Below the pieces are notes generated by a model, which made no database searches, was not told the origin of the DNA, and worked only from the letters and a program-made list of their open reading frames with translations. 64,000 nucleotides of DNA from Actinomucor elegans (Eukaryota; Mucoromycota; Mucoromycetes; Mucorales; Mucoraceae), in the NCBI GenBank assembly GCA_026027325.1, contig JAMSLZ010000017.1, positions 548,769 through 612,768 on the forward strand. Reading direction: 5' to 3'. Of this stretch, positions 46,606 to 57,990 are shown piece by piece. Within the stretch, counting starts at the first letter, position 1, and each line of letters begins with the position of its first letter. Both the position numbers and the translations under genes were made by a program.

Positions 46606-46890
46606 ATGTTTGCAGTTCTTTGTACCTAGATTTCTCTTCATGCTTTTCTATGTCCAATTTGATGTCTGGGCTTCTCTTTCGATTGGGATGTTTAGATTTG
46701 AATGCTGCTACAAATTTTTTAAAGATTTTTTGTAACATCAGTTGCATTATCAAATTGGCGAATATAAGCGTTTGAAGAACTTGGTTTACATTAACATATA
46801 CTTTTAAAGTAGTCAAGCCAGGAGTTTCCAGATAAACTGCCATATCTTGGGCATTATACAGGATTAAAACCTTAGCCACGTCTAATTTCA
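46598..46890 (-). pseudogene. Unidentified coding relic
   Basis: Open frame with balanced composition: FLKLDVAKVLILYNAQDMAVYLETPG, then a hydrophobic helix and a basic end (KSKHPNRKRSPDIKLDIEKHEEK). No ATG at the start and no recognised family. Its 3' end overlaps the + strand relic at 46436-46605. Confidence 0.3.
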
Positions 46891-47460
46891 GGAAAGCATT
46901 ACTTTATCTGAGCAACTACAAAAGCGCGCAGCGGATTTTAAACTACACACAATGATGACACTAGTTTACATGTATTCTCATTTGAATGAAAACAGTTCTT
47001 TTTACTGATGGTTCAATGAAACATGATTATGATAAAAAAACCCTCAGACTTTCCAATTTTTCTTGTCAATCGCTTTAAATAGTATCATCGGCAGTATTTG
47101 GAGACCTCGAATTGTAAGATGCAAAATGAGCATATTGGCAGATCCTGACTCTCCTAATCATTTGATTTAATGACTTGAAAAGAGATAATGCTTCTTTTTA
47201 GATATATATATACTACATTCAAACCAAAATCATTTGTGTTAACCTTTCTTTACTATTATATAAATCAATAGAAGAGTGTGTGACTAAAGGGCTCTTCACA
47301 AGCGGCATCTCTTGAGATGAGCATTGGCCCTTGATGCTTTCGATCAATTTAATTACTACGTCCCAACTTGGAAATAAAAGATAAACCATGCTCACAAGAG
47401 TTATCTTTATCATATTTATTAACCTTTTTTTTTTTTTTTTTGCATAAGGTGTTTTTCAAT

Positions 47461-47666
47461 ATAATAATGTCTAACGATGATATGCCTCCTGAATTCATGT
47501 ATTGTTTTAATGTTATGGAAGAAATTCATAAAGATGAAGCATTCAAAAGACGATTGAGAGCCGAGACTATAAGACTGCTTACCTTCCTCCTTGTTCGTTA
47601 TTTCTAAACCCAATTGAATTGTTTTGGGCTAAAGTCAAGACTGAGGCTAAAAGGGATTATTTTTAA
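47461..47666 (+). pseudogene. DDE_3 (Tc1/IS630-type) transposase C-terminal relic
   Basis: The frame ending at 47666 reads LPPCSLFLNPIELFWAKVK, the usual LPPYSPxLNPIE motif carrying the last catalytic acidic residue. The adjacent frame from 47467 (MSNDDMPPEFMYCFNVMEE) is of another, unidentified origin. The other transposase domains are missing nearby. Confidence 0.6.
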
Positions 47667-47841
47667 CTGCAACCGATATTTATAGTGATAGAATTATAGA
47701 ATAGGGGTCGTCAGTAGTGAAAATTACAATATCAAGTGCGTTCTACTTAAATAAGTCTATTCTTGTATTACCAGCATTAGCGTGCTTTTGATGACTGAAC
47801 AAATATGAGTCCAATTCACCCAATCATAATGATGTACGATG

Positions 47842-47879
<38 letters not shown>

Positions 47880-47895
47880 GAAATTTTAAGCAATT

Positions 47896-48404
47896 ATGGT
47901 AAATGAAGAAAAACGAAAGAAGCTGGGTTGTATTGGAAAAGACAGGAAGCGAGAAGAATTGAAGGGTTAGCAAATATGACAATATTTGAGCCCTTGATCG
48001 ATCATACCTCCACTTGCTCTTCTGATGCAATCAGTTCGGCTGCTAATAGAGTGTCAGCAATAGAAATAACCCCAAGTGATACTAGCATCCTTGTTACTGA
48101 AGACAGTAGCACCATTATTTCTGAAGATACTAGTGTCATGAGTATCACCGAAGCAAATACTCTGATTTCTGCTAGTTTACGCCAACCAGGTAAAAATGAT
48201 TACTATATGATTGAAGATCTAAACGTCACCCAATGCGTTTATGATTTTCAAATGTTTGCAATATCTCTCCTTGGCGCTACTCTCTTACATTTTGAATCAA
48301 ATCTCCAACACACCTTATCACTTTCTTCAATTCTACTACTTGAAAAAAAAAAAAAAATCGTGTTCATCCTGATTTTAAGCAACTTTTACTTACTGGCGCA
48401 GTAG
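47896..48404 (+). pseudogene. Decayed gene start with Ser/Thr-rich segment
   Basis: ATG 47896 opens MVNEEKRKKLGCIGKDRKREELK; a frameshift then leads to NMTIFEPLIDHTSTCSSDAISSAAN and a Ser/Thr/Ile-rich stretch to 48190, followed by a possible exon end at LRQPG. Homopolymer runs (48342-48357) break the rest. No family was recognised. Confidence 0.35.
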
Positions 48405-48639
48405 ATGATATTATTAATGATGCGCACAAAATATGGGAATCCATGAAAACAAATTCACTCGATTGATTCTAACACAGATAAGGTTTTTTTTTCCAAAAAT
48501 GCAATTGACACAAATAAGCTCTCTGGTACATTGACTATTCAAGCAGTTGGTGAGTTCAATGGAGGATAGGGCCAAAAACTAAAGTATCTCTCTTACTGAA
48601 TTAATTTAATATAATAGAAAGCTGCATTACTTTTTATAT

Positions 48640-48912
48640 AACTTAACTTAAAGGTGATGGTCTTTATTATTGACTGGAATTGACCATTTAAGATTCCCTT
48701 TGACACTAAATGAGTTGCCTCAGTTGCTTGGATATGTCGATCGTATATATGATGTTCTAAATGTGTTTAAAAAACTTTGTATGTTACCTATAGAAAATGA
48801 AAGACCTGAAAGTAAAAGAAGAGAAACGATAAAGTCGCCAACACTACCCCCTTTGGTTGAAAGGACAGTCGATCGAAGCAGAATAAACTGCTACGAGCAT
48901 TACTATCATTAG
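48640..48912 (+). pseudogene. Unidentified exon-like relic
   Basis: Reads LTGIDHLRFPLTLNELPQLLGYVDRIYDVLNVFKKLCML with balanced composition, then a basic stretch and a stop. It looks like the last exon of a lost gene. No family was recognised. Confidence 0.3.
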
Positions 48913-49132
48913 ATCTTGCATAGTATAATATTTATCACAACAGCTGGCAAAAAAAAAGCTACTCATGCTAAATATTTCTTTATTATATACCATAAGCACT
49001 AATACCATAAATACATTTATATAAAAAATAGAGCAAGATACAAGTACAACCTTTTCTCAAAACATGACCGCCCTTTAAAATTTTAATAAAAAGGTACAAC
49101 GGCCTTGATGATGGCGTCATTTAATGTAGACA

Positions 49133-49164
<32 letters not shown>

Positions 49165-50849
49165 CCACTAGATGTGTTTGCATTTTTGCTTTCTCAATGA
49201 TCAAAATTACAAACATTTTCAAAAAAGTGAAAAGGCATTCATATGTTTTTTTCTTTCTATTTAAACAATTATTTAAACGTGATGCAGAATATAGGTTGAA
49301 ACTATGAAGATGGATTTATGAAAGTTGATTGCAAGCTTTAGTAGATTATGATTGACGATAACGGAAGGCTAAGTATCTGATTTATGGCAAGAAAAACCTG
49401 ACGGCAACCTACACATGAACCCTGCCCTACGCCGGAGAAAGATCTTGGCTGCCGACAGCAATTGCTATACCAGCTGGGAGTGGGAAGTGGTCTTCTTCCT
49501 CTTGTCGCTAATAAATATATGGATGCAAAAAGTATACTAATTTCTTTCGCTATAGACTCTATATAGTAAGCCGCGCCAAGTTATGTTTGGTGAATATATA
49601 TTACCGTCTGTTCTAGTTTCACTTTTTACTTGTATATTTATTTATGCATATGGAGGGCGGGGAGCCTAAGCTCTGGTTTTATTAAAACTATTTAGATATC
49701 GCAATAAGAAAAAAAAATCATTACATTGTTTGCATAGAGGATACAAAGGATCAGGAATCATACAGAGCAGCTTTTGACGATATTGCTGATGGTCAAAGTC
49801 GGGCTGAAAAGTGTCTACTGGGAGAATAATGTCCAAGAGCCTAGTCAAATGCTGATGCTTGATGTGTATGTGTATGTGTGAAGGCGAATATTTGCTCGAC
49901 GGAAAGTGAGGAAAACAAAGATGAATGTTGCAAACGATGAAAGGCGCGAATATGCTGAATTTTTGAAGAATAAATTGTGTCGGTTGATCAGAGGAAAATC
50001 GACGCAAGATACACAGTTCCACGATGCTATATAGCAACCTTGTTTTTTTAACAAGAAAATTGAAACTAGAAATTTTATTTGTTTACAGTAGATACTATTG
50101 TTTCAACCCCTTGAATTCTTTACATGCCTATTTTTTATTTTATTTTTTCCAGCCGATGATTGCTTGTGAATGACCTTCATTACTGATCGATTTGATATAA
50201 CTAAAAGTAGACGTGCAACAGTTTCTATTCTGTAGAACATTTATCCAAAAATTGTAACGTTTCACCATATGCAACTGGTATGAATGCGTAATAGCGGTGG
50301 TTATAGATCTTATACAGTGCGGCTGGTAAATTTTGTCAGTTTGAAAAAAAAAAAAAAAAAAAAAAAAAAAAGATGTCGGCTAGCAAAAAATAAACAGCAG
50401 CATTAACTAAAAAAATAACTGTCGGTTTGTTGTCATTTATAAAGAAGCAAATGTTTATTTAAGAAAGTAGTTACTTAAAATAGTTTTACTATAACAATTG
50501 AGTATCGTATGTTTAACTTCTTCTTTATAAGGAGCCTGACATTATAAAATAGAAAATAAAACACCTATTCATAGCATTGGCAGTATGTATTTGAGTCTCG
50601 TTCAACCTTACAGTGTTTTGCTAGAGATTCCTTAGAAACATTTCACCAGCGCGTGAAGTTCATTGATAAGTAAATATCTATTCTGCTGCAACAATTTAAG
50701 CCACGGTAGTTAACGTCATCTTTTTTTCATGGGAGTGTGAGTCGACAATAGATTTTATTTTTCGTTCAGTCTTTTCTTTGTCGGTGGCAAACCTTTGGTG
50801 ATGGTAAACCTTTTCTTTGGTGATGGCAAACTTTTCTTGGTGGTGGCAA
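48913..50849. other. No supported gene; low-complexity and homopolymer-rich
   Basis: Contains a T27 run (49133-49159) and an A28 run (50344-50371). A 123-codon frame on the - strand (49666-50037) has no motif. A short piece near 50145-50225 resembles one near 56450-56520 (gcttgtgaatgacct type), followed in both by A-rich sequence. Confidence 0.5.
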
Positions 50850-51430
50850 GGGAGTAGTGTTCTGCTGATTCGTTGATCAGGAGATCGGCATTACCTCTCT
50901 AAACTCTGCTAAACTCTATATTGTTATGATTTGCTCTGCATTTCGTCTTTATAGAGCGATGTCGATACATTTGCGCCTTAAACGTACATGGTAGAATGCA
51001 AAAGAAGGGCCAAATGGCTTTTCTTAATTTTGCTAAGCTTTATATTGTTATGACTTGCGTTGCATTTCGTCTTTATAAAGTGATGTCGAGTCCATGGGCC
51101 TTTTGGTTGTGGATGGTAGATGCAGAGGGCTGCCGCTGGACGCAAGGAAGTAGTGTTCTGCTGATTCGTTGATCAGGAAGTCGGCGCTACTTCTTTAAAA
51201 CTCTGCTAAGCTCCATATTGTTATGATTTGCTCTGCATATCGTCTTTATAGAGCGATGTCGATACATTTGCGCCTTAAACGTACGTGTAGATGCAAAAGA
51301 GGGCCAAATGGCTTTTCTTAATTTTGCTAAGCTTATATTGTTATGGCTTGCGTTGCATTCCGTCTTATAAAGTGATGTCGAGTCCATGGGCCTTTTGGTT
51401 GTGGATGGTAGATGCAGAGGGCGTCCTCTA
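50850..51430. repeat. Tandem duplication, two units of about 290 bp
   Basis: Unit 1 (50850-51145) and unit 2 (51146-51430) match over almost their full length. Each unit itself contains two diverged subunits around 'tatattgttatga.ttgc.tgcat.tcgtcttta'. No ORF is conserved, so this is a DNA-level duplication. Confidence 0.85.
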
Positions 51431-52369
51431 TGGTGATCAGTCTTTTTCTTTACAAGTACGTTCACAAAACAAATATCTCAATATTAATAATGTACTAACT
51501 ACCCTTTCTTTTCTTTTCTTTTCTTGTTTTATAATGAGAATATTGTTGATAGTGGTAAACGCAGCTTAAGCAGTCATCCCATTTTACAAGTTATAGCGAT
51601 GAAATTTATCTGTTACTCTTTGCTTGAAAAAGTAAAAGAAGGTAGACTTTCCTCAGGAGGGCTTTCTATTATCAATACAGGCTTATTGAACGTAGACTTC
51701 ACTTTCCTTCAGACTTAGCCTGGGTGGTAATAGGTGTGCCTAATTAACATCACACGTTCATCAATGCATTTTCTCCTTTCATTTTATAATAAAATTCTTA
51801 TTAGTTTAACAAAAGATTGAATAATCGCAAAATAGTTTGAATGTATTAAAAAATCTTTATAAAAGCTTGAATTTTAAACGCAAATCGTTGTATATTATTG
51901 ATATCCCGATTGATCAACTCAGCAACAAAGAGCAATCGCTGATCTCCAGCTCTAGACTAGTATAATATAAACTTTTCGTGTTAAGGTACTAGGCAATTAG
52001 TGATCGACGCTAACCAATATCAAGAGCAAAGAATGCTTAGCAGTAGTTTATCTTGGCATCTAAGTCATAAATATAGAGAACGAGACCATGAATTAATTAT
52101 ATATCCTACATAATCTAACTACTAAGATACGTTCGCTATTACAAATAAGCTAAGACAGAAAACATAAAAATACAGAGTCAAACACATAGCCAGAAGACTT
52201 TCTTATTATCAATAAATTAGAAGTCTACTTGGTTTATCAAAGATTTGTTCTAGTTATATATTTCATACCTTTATTTAACAAAAAGAATTAATTATACATC
52301 AATTCTATCATAATTCTTCACTTTTTTTTCTTCATAACATTGAATCGTACCATCAATATCACCCAAGTT
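51431..52369. other. No supported gene
   Basis: AT-rich sequence with a (TTTTC)n stretch near 51507-51530. Short frames only, none with a motif. Confidence 0.5.
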
Positions 52370-53222
52370 TCACTTGATCATTGTGTTAAACTTAGAGTAT
52401 ACGGAATCTGGTTGGGAGGATGCCATTGGCTGGAGTGATGAAGAGTGAGATATAATAGACTGAGCAGATATTGACTGAGATAATGAAGCGCGAGATATAG
52501 CAAACTGAACAGATTCTGACTGAGGTGATAAAGTGCATGGAGACTCAATTTGAGGTGAGCTGTGAAATGATACGGGAGATAATACCGATGAAGATGGTGC
52601 AGGAGAGGTAGGCGCTTGTGTATAATTTATTGGTACACCATTTTCATTTAAGACTGGTAATAGCGTTACTCTTTCGCCGTTTACACAGGTATTAGCACGG
52701 GTATGGTATTTTATTGAAGCGTATTCATCATTTTCAAAATGTACATATATACAACTAAAATAATTAGGGCGTAAGTAGCGATTTTTGATATACTATTTAA
52801 ACTTTTGTTCTTTTTTTATAATGTGAATGGCACCATTCCATTCTTTAATAGCTGCTTCAAGATCAGTTACTAGCAAATTTACAAAATTTTCACTTTTAAC
52901 GCACAACTGTCTTGATGGAATTCTACAAGACCTGCAGAATTTCTTAATTAAAGGCATGTTTTTTTGGTAAAGGAAAAAAGTGTTAACTAAAAAATCATGT
53001 AGGCATATACGTTGGAAAGGATTACTTATATCGAATGATTGGCTGGTATTTCTGACGTAGCCCCATATCACTCCTACTGAAGCAAAAATTCCTTTTTTTT
53101 TTATTTCTTTTTTATTCGACTGCTCTTTTAGAGTATTCACCATCTGCCCTTCATTGGGTACTAATTGCCCTTCATTGGGTATTAACTGCCCTTCATTGGG
53201 TACTAATTGCCCTTCATTGGGT
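52370..53222 (-). pseudogene. Gene of unknown function with N-terminal PNEGQL repeats and one in-frame stop
   Basis: The frame runs from the 21-bp repeats (each giving [IV]PNEGQL) through MVNTLKEQSNKK at 53143 to a stop at 52370. From 53143 that is 258 codons with a single internal TAG at 52793-52795. Before the TAG: GVIWGYVRNTSQSFDISNPF, LIKKFCRSCRIPSRQLC and LVTDLEAAIKEWNGAI. After it: NRYLRPNYFSCIYVHFEND, RVTLLPVLNENGVPINYTQAP and a Ser/Gln-rich tail (SSVLSPVSFHSSPQIESP). The composition is that of a real protein on both sides. Either the TAG is a recent mutation or an intron removes it. A frame break in the repeats (near 53224) cuts the N-terminus. Confidence 0.6.
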
Positions 53223-53560
53223 ATTCTCTACCTGCCCTTCATTGGGTATTAACTGCCCTTCATTGGGTATTAACTGCCCTTCATTGGGTATTAACTGCCC
53301 TTCATTGGGTATTAACTGCCCTTCATTGGGTACTAATTGCCCTTCATTGGGTATTCTCTACCTGCCCTTCATTGGGTATTAACTGCCCTTCATTGGGTAT
53401 TAACTGCCCTTCATTGGGTATTAACTGCCCTTCATTGGGTACTAACTGCCCTTCATTGGGTATTAACTGCCCTTCATTGGGTATTAACTGCCCTTCATTG
53501 GGTATTAACTGCCCTTCATTGGGTATTAATTGCCCTTCATTGGGTATTTTTTTTACTTGT
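53144..53560. repeat. 21-bp minisatellite, about 19 units
   Basis: Units of tgcccttcattgggtattaac with few changes, period 21 bp. A higher-order period of 130 bp is marked by 'ctctacc' at 53225 and 53355. Because 21 is a multiple of three, several frames stay open on both strands. Decayed units (missing three bases, with T-runs) extend to about 53655. Confidence 0.95.
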
Positions 53561-53655
53561 CCTTCATGGGTATCTTTTTTTTTCACTTGCCCTTCATGGG
53601 TACCTTTTTTTTTTTTTTTTTTATTACTTGCCCTTCATGGGTATTTTAACTGCTC

Positions 53656-54326
53656 ATTATGAGTAGGATGTGGATTGCCAATCACCTCCTCGTGGTCACA
53701 TCCGGGCAACCATATCATTCTGATATGGGCAAAGAATTGGTACTTATAGTATGATGTTTCGATTGTTATTAATACTAGACAGCTCAGTGCTCGCTACGTC
53801 GTCGCCATAACGGAGACCTCTGAGGGCGCTGCAGCGGGCTTTTTTTTTTGAAGTTTTGTATTCTGACCATATTCTTTTTTACCGGAGCGTAGAGTAGGTA
53901 AAAGAGAACATCAAGTCTAGAATACCCATCAGTATTTTCAATTAATGCGCGTTTGTTTTTATTAATTTTGTATTTAACACATTTATAATACACTCAGTTT
54001 CAACACCTTTACTAGTAAAATATTATAATATAATGTTAGGCAAATTTAATAAAATTTCAAGATAAACTGTATTTTCGATTGTGTTGTTTTGTTCAGCCAT
54101 CTTGATTAAATAGTACATGTATGTCTTTTATATCAGTTGAGCGAACCAGCGCCACATGTAGTTGACCATGCGTAAAAACCGGATAAAAAATCTATACCAG
54201 CGCTGGAAAGAGACTGCCCATGTGGTTGGCTAATCATCATTGATAACAAGTTTGATTGGGAATTGTTTTCTGGTACATGATGGGTTTCTTTTTTTTTTTT
54301 TGTTCTCATAATCAACTATCGTCACT
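53656..54326. other. No supported gene; short hairpin
   Basis: A GC-richer stretch contains the inverted pair ccatatca-ttc-tgatatgg near 53709-53727. The remaining sequence is AT-rich, with a T-run near 54290. Small - strand frames show no motif. Confidence 0.45.
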
Positions 54327-54746
54327 ATGAGTTTTTCGTTTTATCTTGAAAATGGCTTAGGGAACATTTTTGATAAAAATAGGAACAACCCATTGAACAT
54401 TACTGGAAGTAAAGATCCTTTCAAATTGAATGAATTAACTTCTTACAACTCTTATGTAGCTCTTAAAGCTAAATTAAAAGATAAGGAGGTAATGCAATAG
54501 CGTCAAGCAGAACGGCAGAAAAATAATTATAAGCAATAATCTAGTTTAAAACGAAGAGCCTTATTACAAGGTAAGCATGTTAGTAACAGGATTAACACCC
54601 ATGCTGTTCACTTGGTCGATGTCAACCCTTGGAACAGTACAAAAGCTGTGATTTCAGAGCTCATGTTGGAATTTAGAGCTGTACAAAACTTGGAAAAAGA
54701 ATCCAGACTCGCTGTTCAAGACTCTAAGCCAGCTAAGAATTATTGA
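54327..54746 (+). pseudogene. Gene relic with two nonsense codons (140 codons)
   Basis: One continuous frame from ATG 54327 (MSFSFYLENGLGNIFDKN) to TGA at 54746, interrupted by two in-frame stops near 54498 and 54540. Later parts read RINTHAVHLVDVNPWNSTKAV and VISELMLEFRAVQNLEKES. The sequence around the stops is rich in Lys, Gln and Asn. The family was not recognised. The even codon character suggests a young pseudogene or, less likely, an unannotated intron around the stops. Confidence 0.5.
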
Positions 54747-55823
54747 GATTGAAGGAAAATTGACAGAGGCTGACCAAAGTTTAATCTCGATAAGCTTACG
54801 TTAAAAGAAATCTCTTAGTACTTTTCAAGCCTAGTACGATCAGGTATAATACACACGAAAGATTACATGAATTCATCACAGCATAGAAAGGCAAGAGATT
54901 ATACAATATTAAATGCTATTGTCTTCACTTTAAAATATGCATACGTCAAATTGTCCCAGGCATGATAGCTTGCTATTGAAATATACAGGTTACCTGCACA
55001 CGTAATACATACATGGTCATAAAACAAGAAAAATGCAGCAAATCGTTCAATTTCATGGTAGTATTGAGCTTACTATTACTAGAAGAAAAAAGAAAAAAGA
55101 AACTATCATTACCATCAATTCATTACATGTAACGCTCGTTTAAACTGTCCTTATGTTTTACTAGTCTTTTATAAAATCTGAGATGAAAGAATTTTCAGGG
55201 ACATAACTTCAAATGTAGATACATGTATACAGAACTTGAAACGTAAAATACTACTGCTGTGTTTTTCTATGTGCTTGCTTGCCATCCTGTACTTGCAGGC
55301 CAGTTGAGTATACATTTCACTACTTCATTTCTGAGTCTCTCTTTTTTTTAATTATATATTAAAAATAATAAAAATGACAGAAATGGATTTTACCTGCAAG
55401 TGTCGGTTTTGCGAGGTAATTAGCTTACAATCTTTAAAGTGAATGTGCCATCTAGACGATATAAATATAAAGCACTACATATATTCAAAGTCTCATTAAT
55501 ATCTCAAGCTGTGCAATATAGAGATCTGAGTCTTTTCTTTTACACTAATAAATAAACCACACGTTTAGTGTGATCGAGTTGTAGTCGTCCCTTTTGTAGC
55601 AGAAATCATTCTATATTCCATATAACTCTCAGCAAGATCTATTTTATTTTCTCCATTCGATGGATTCATCGATAAATCATAATTTAATTACGAATTAGAT
55701 CATTAAATTGAACGTTCAAACCCACAGGTTTTCAGTTATCAGTCCTCCTTTTCTTTTTTAATCCAAATTATTTCTTTCTAAAACTTATCTTTTGTACATG
55801 TTATCAAATAGTTTTCTTCGACT
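54747..55823. other. No supported gene; contains a dispersed repeat copy
   Basis: AT-rich. 55390-55630 is the inverted copy of the repeat at 43155-43400. A possible mini-exon (MTEMDFTCKCRFCE followed by gtaatt) starts at 55374. Nothing else could be supported. Confidence 0.45.
55390..55630. repeat. Dispersed repeat, copy 2 (inverted)
   Basis: Reverse complement of 43155-43400 with substitutions and small gaps. Confidence 0.65.
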
Positions 55824-56290
55824 ATGAACAATAATACCAGCGAGCAATGGGTTTTCGTTAACAATATTCCAACCCTGTCATCAGTCAATGGAGAAAATGG
55901 AGATGCACCTTCTACTCAAACAGTTAGAGGAAGAGGTAGGCCAAATGGTAGACTGAAAAAAGGTCATCTTTTCTCGAAAAATATGCCGTCCTTCGCAATA
56001 GGTACCATTAAAAATAAAATAAAAAAAAAAAATAAAAAACTGGTAAGCGATGGGAAATCCAGCATCTTTTCGAAGTTGCTTGCAATGAAGTTGTACAGCA
56101 GCTCTTCGATCGATTCCCACCGATGTCTAAGGATCTGCAATAAAACTTCGTCTTCTTGCTTCATGTTAATGCCGATTTTGTTAATAAGACGTTGGTATTA
56201 TCACAGATGAATGGCTCTAGGCTCTTCAAGTTCTTGGATTTTGCGATTATGTTCTTCAGTCATTGTTCAAACCTGATAAAGATAGCTTTT
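55824..56290 (+). pseudogene. AT-hook protein relic
   Basis: ATG 55824 opens MNNNTSEQWVFVNNIPTLSS and continues to an AT-hook-like RGRGRPNGRLKKG near residue 38. An A-rich stretch (56006-56040) then breaks the frame. Afterwards another frame reads RWEIQHLFEVACNEVVQQLFDRFPPMSKDLQ, a stop, and LHVNADFVNKTLVLSQMNGS. The N-terminus suggests a DNA-binding protein such as a transposase accessory factor, but no family was recognised. Confidence 0.45.
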
Positions 56291-57269
56291 TAGGTGAAAA
56301 AAAGACTTGTTTGTGACTCATGTAAACTTTATTCTACATTCGCATTTTATTTATTTTTTATTATCGAATAATTGTAAAAGGTAACTCACGCAAGGTTGCA
56401 TGAAACCAAATAGTTACATGTTTTAGCCCAATCCATGTACTCTATTTTTTTTTCCCAATCGATGGTTGCTTGTGAGTGACCTGGGTCTTTATTTTGTAAA
56501 TAAAATAAAGTTTAGACGTACAGTTCAAAAAAAAAAAAAAAAAAAAAAGAGAACGATCTGTATTTTCAGTTCAATTGTAATCCAACTTGTCTAATCAAAA
56601 TTACGTATTAAAAGCATCTACAGCGGTTACATTAGCTGCAACATCAGAATTAAAATATAGTTTTTGAGCCAGAAACATTAAATGTAAAACATTCTCTTTT
56701 TTTTTGACACTTGTACTATAAAAATAAATACAACTAAAACCTTTCTTGTAACCTATTTTGGGAGAAAAGATATCTTAATAATTAAAGATTTGGATATAAT
56801 ATCGAGCTCTTTTTATATATATGTTATCAGATATATAGTTAATGATAGTGTACTGCTGTTTCGCAGAGTACATTTTTATTAATTCAGATGCCGACAGTCG
56901 ATTTTTACATTAAATGTGATGTAAACGTTAATGTGAACGCTGCGGATATCCTAAAAAAGAGTCTCCTTTTTATTTTGTTTTATTTTTCGGCTTTAAGTCC
57001 AAGAAGAGAATCGCAACCAGGGTTCGATATCATGTAGGAACGGTTCTTAGGTAGCAACATACATGTTCCCCCCTCCTCAGCCACTCCTACAGGCTTCTGG
57101 TAAACTCCATTGCCGATAATAGTCGCCAAGCTATCACCCATATGAGGCTCACGATTCGACACCAAGTAATCCTACTTGGTAGGATTATCAGGTCGTGAAG
57201 CCTACCTATAAACCCTCCCACAGATTCATAGATGAGGCTGCAGCCCCTGGCCATATCATCAAACGTCGG
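56291..57269. other. No supported gene; GC-richer island
   Basis: An A22 run lies at 56527-56548. From about 56990 to 57290 the sequence is GC-richer and contains a B-box-like gggttcgatatc (57018) and a short inverted repeat aatcctac-ttg-gtaggatt near 57169-57187. It might be a SINE or another repeat, but no second copy was found in the window. Confidence 0.35.
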
Positions 57270-57990
57270 CTCCAGGTCTCTTTTTTACGTGTGTAACTTG
57301 TAATAACCGAAAGTGCCACGTTCAAATGTCAGGTAATTGTCTGAAAGGAATAACTGAAAAACAATTAAAGACGTATATGGTTGAATGCTCTGCCATTAAA
57401 CCTCTTCATGTGGTTAAAAAAGAAACAGACAGGTAAGAAGCAATGAGGCGAATCGCAATTTTTACAGACATTTAACTTTTAGTAATTTTGCACTCATTCA
57501 TTTCGCAACGGAGATTGACGCCTCTACATTTTATCATATTTATTGTGTTCAGAAAAAGGTTGCGTGTTTGAGGTTAGAAGGAATAGTAATCAACCCAAGT
57601 TTACTAGGGAATCAGCCTGCTATATATGTAAGTTTCTTTATAGCTTGCAATAATGAAATTATACTAAAGCCTATACTCAAATGCTCTTATTAGAGTTCCT
57701 TTCAGGTACAACCAAGAATTATGTCTTCGACAAAGATTCTGTGCCGTTGCCCTCGAGTTAATGCTAACAATACCCGCGATGGCAACACTGCAGGCATCAA
57801 TATGGCTGACCCTTCATCTATCGCGAGCTCAAGCAATACTAGTGCTGGCCCATCTACTTTAACCACAACCGCAGCCGATACCAATACCAACAGGAATAAT
57901 AACAACTCTATATCTATCACGAACCCAAACAATAATGATTTAAATACAATGTTTCCAACTCCAAATGATGTTTTTTTTAAAAAATTGTGA
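57270..57990 (+). pseudogene. Spliced gene relic with a Cys-rich start
   Basis: A coding block at about 57276-57434 reads FTCVTCNNRKCHVQMSGNCLKG (CxxC..C..C) and MVECSAIKPLHVVKKETD. Intron 57432-57481 (GT..AG) joins it to NFALIHFATEIDASTFYHIYCVQKKV and EGIVINPSLLGNQPAIY (57482-57627). A second intron ends near 57694, and the last block (57721-57990) is rich in Asn, Ser and Thr. Frames stay open across the predicted introns, but the end is broken after NDVFFKK by homopolymers. Family unknown; a zinc-binding N-terminus is likely. Confidence 0.45.

Noticed and set aside
53144..53560. CRISPR-like array
   Set aside because: The repeats are contiguous 21-bp units without spacers, in a eukaryotic sequence; it is a minisatellite.
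53207..53666. Two long + strand ORFs across the minisatellite
   Set aside because: Open only because the 21-bp period is a multiple of three; they begin and end with the repeat and have no adjoining protein-like sequence.
57018..57030. tRNA gene or SINE with a B box
   Set aside because: A gggttcgat motif is present but no A box at the right distance and no cloverleaf; kept only as a remark in the region description.
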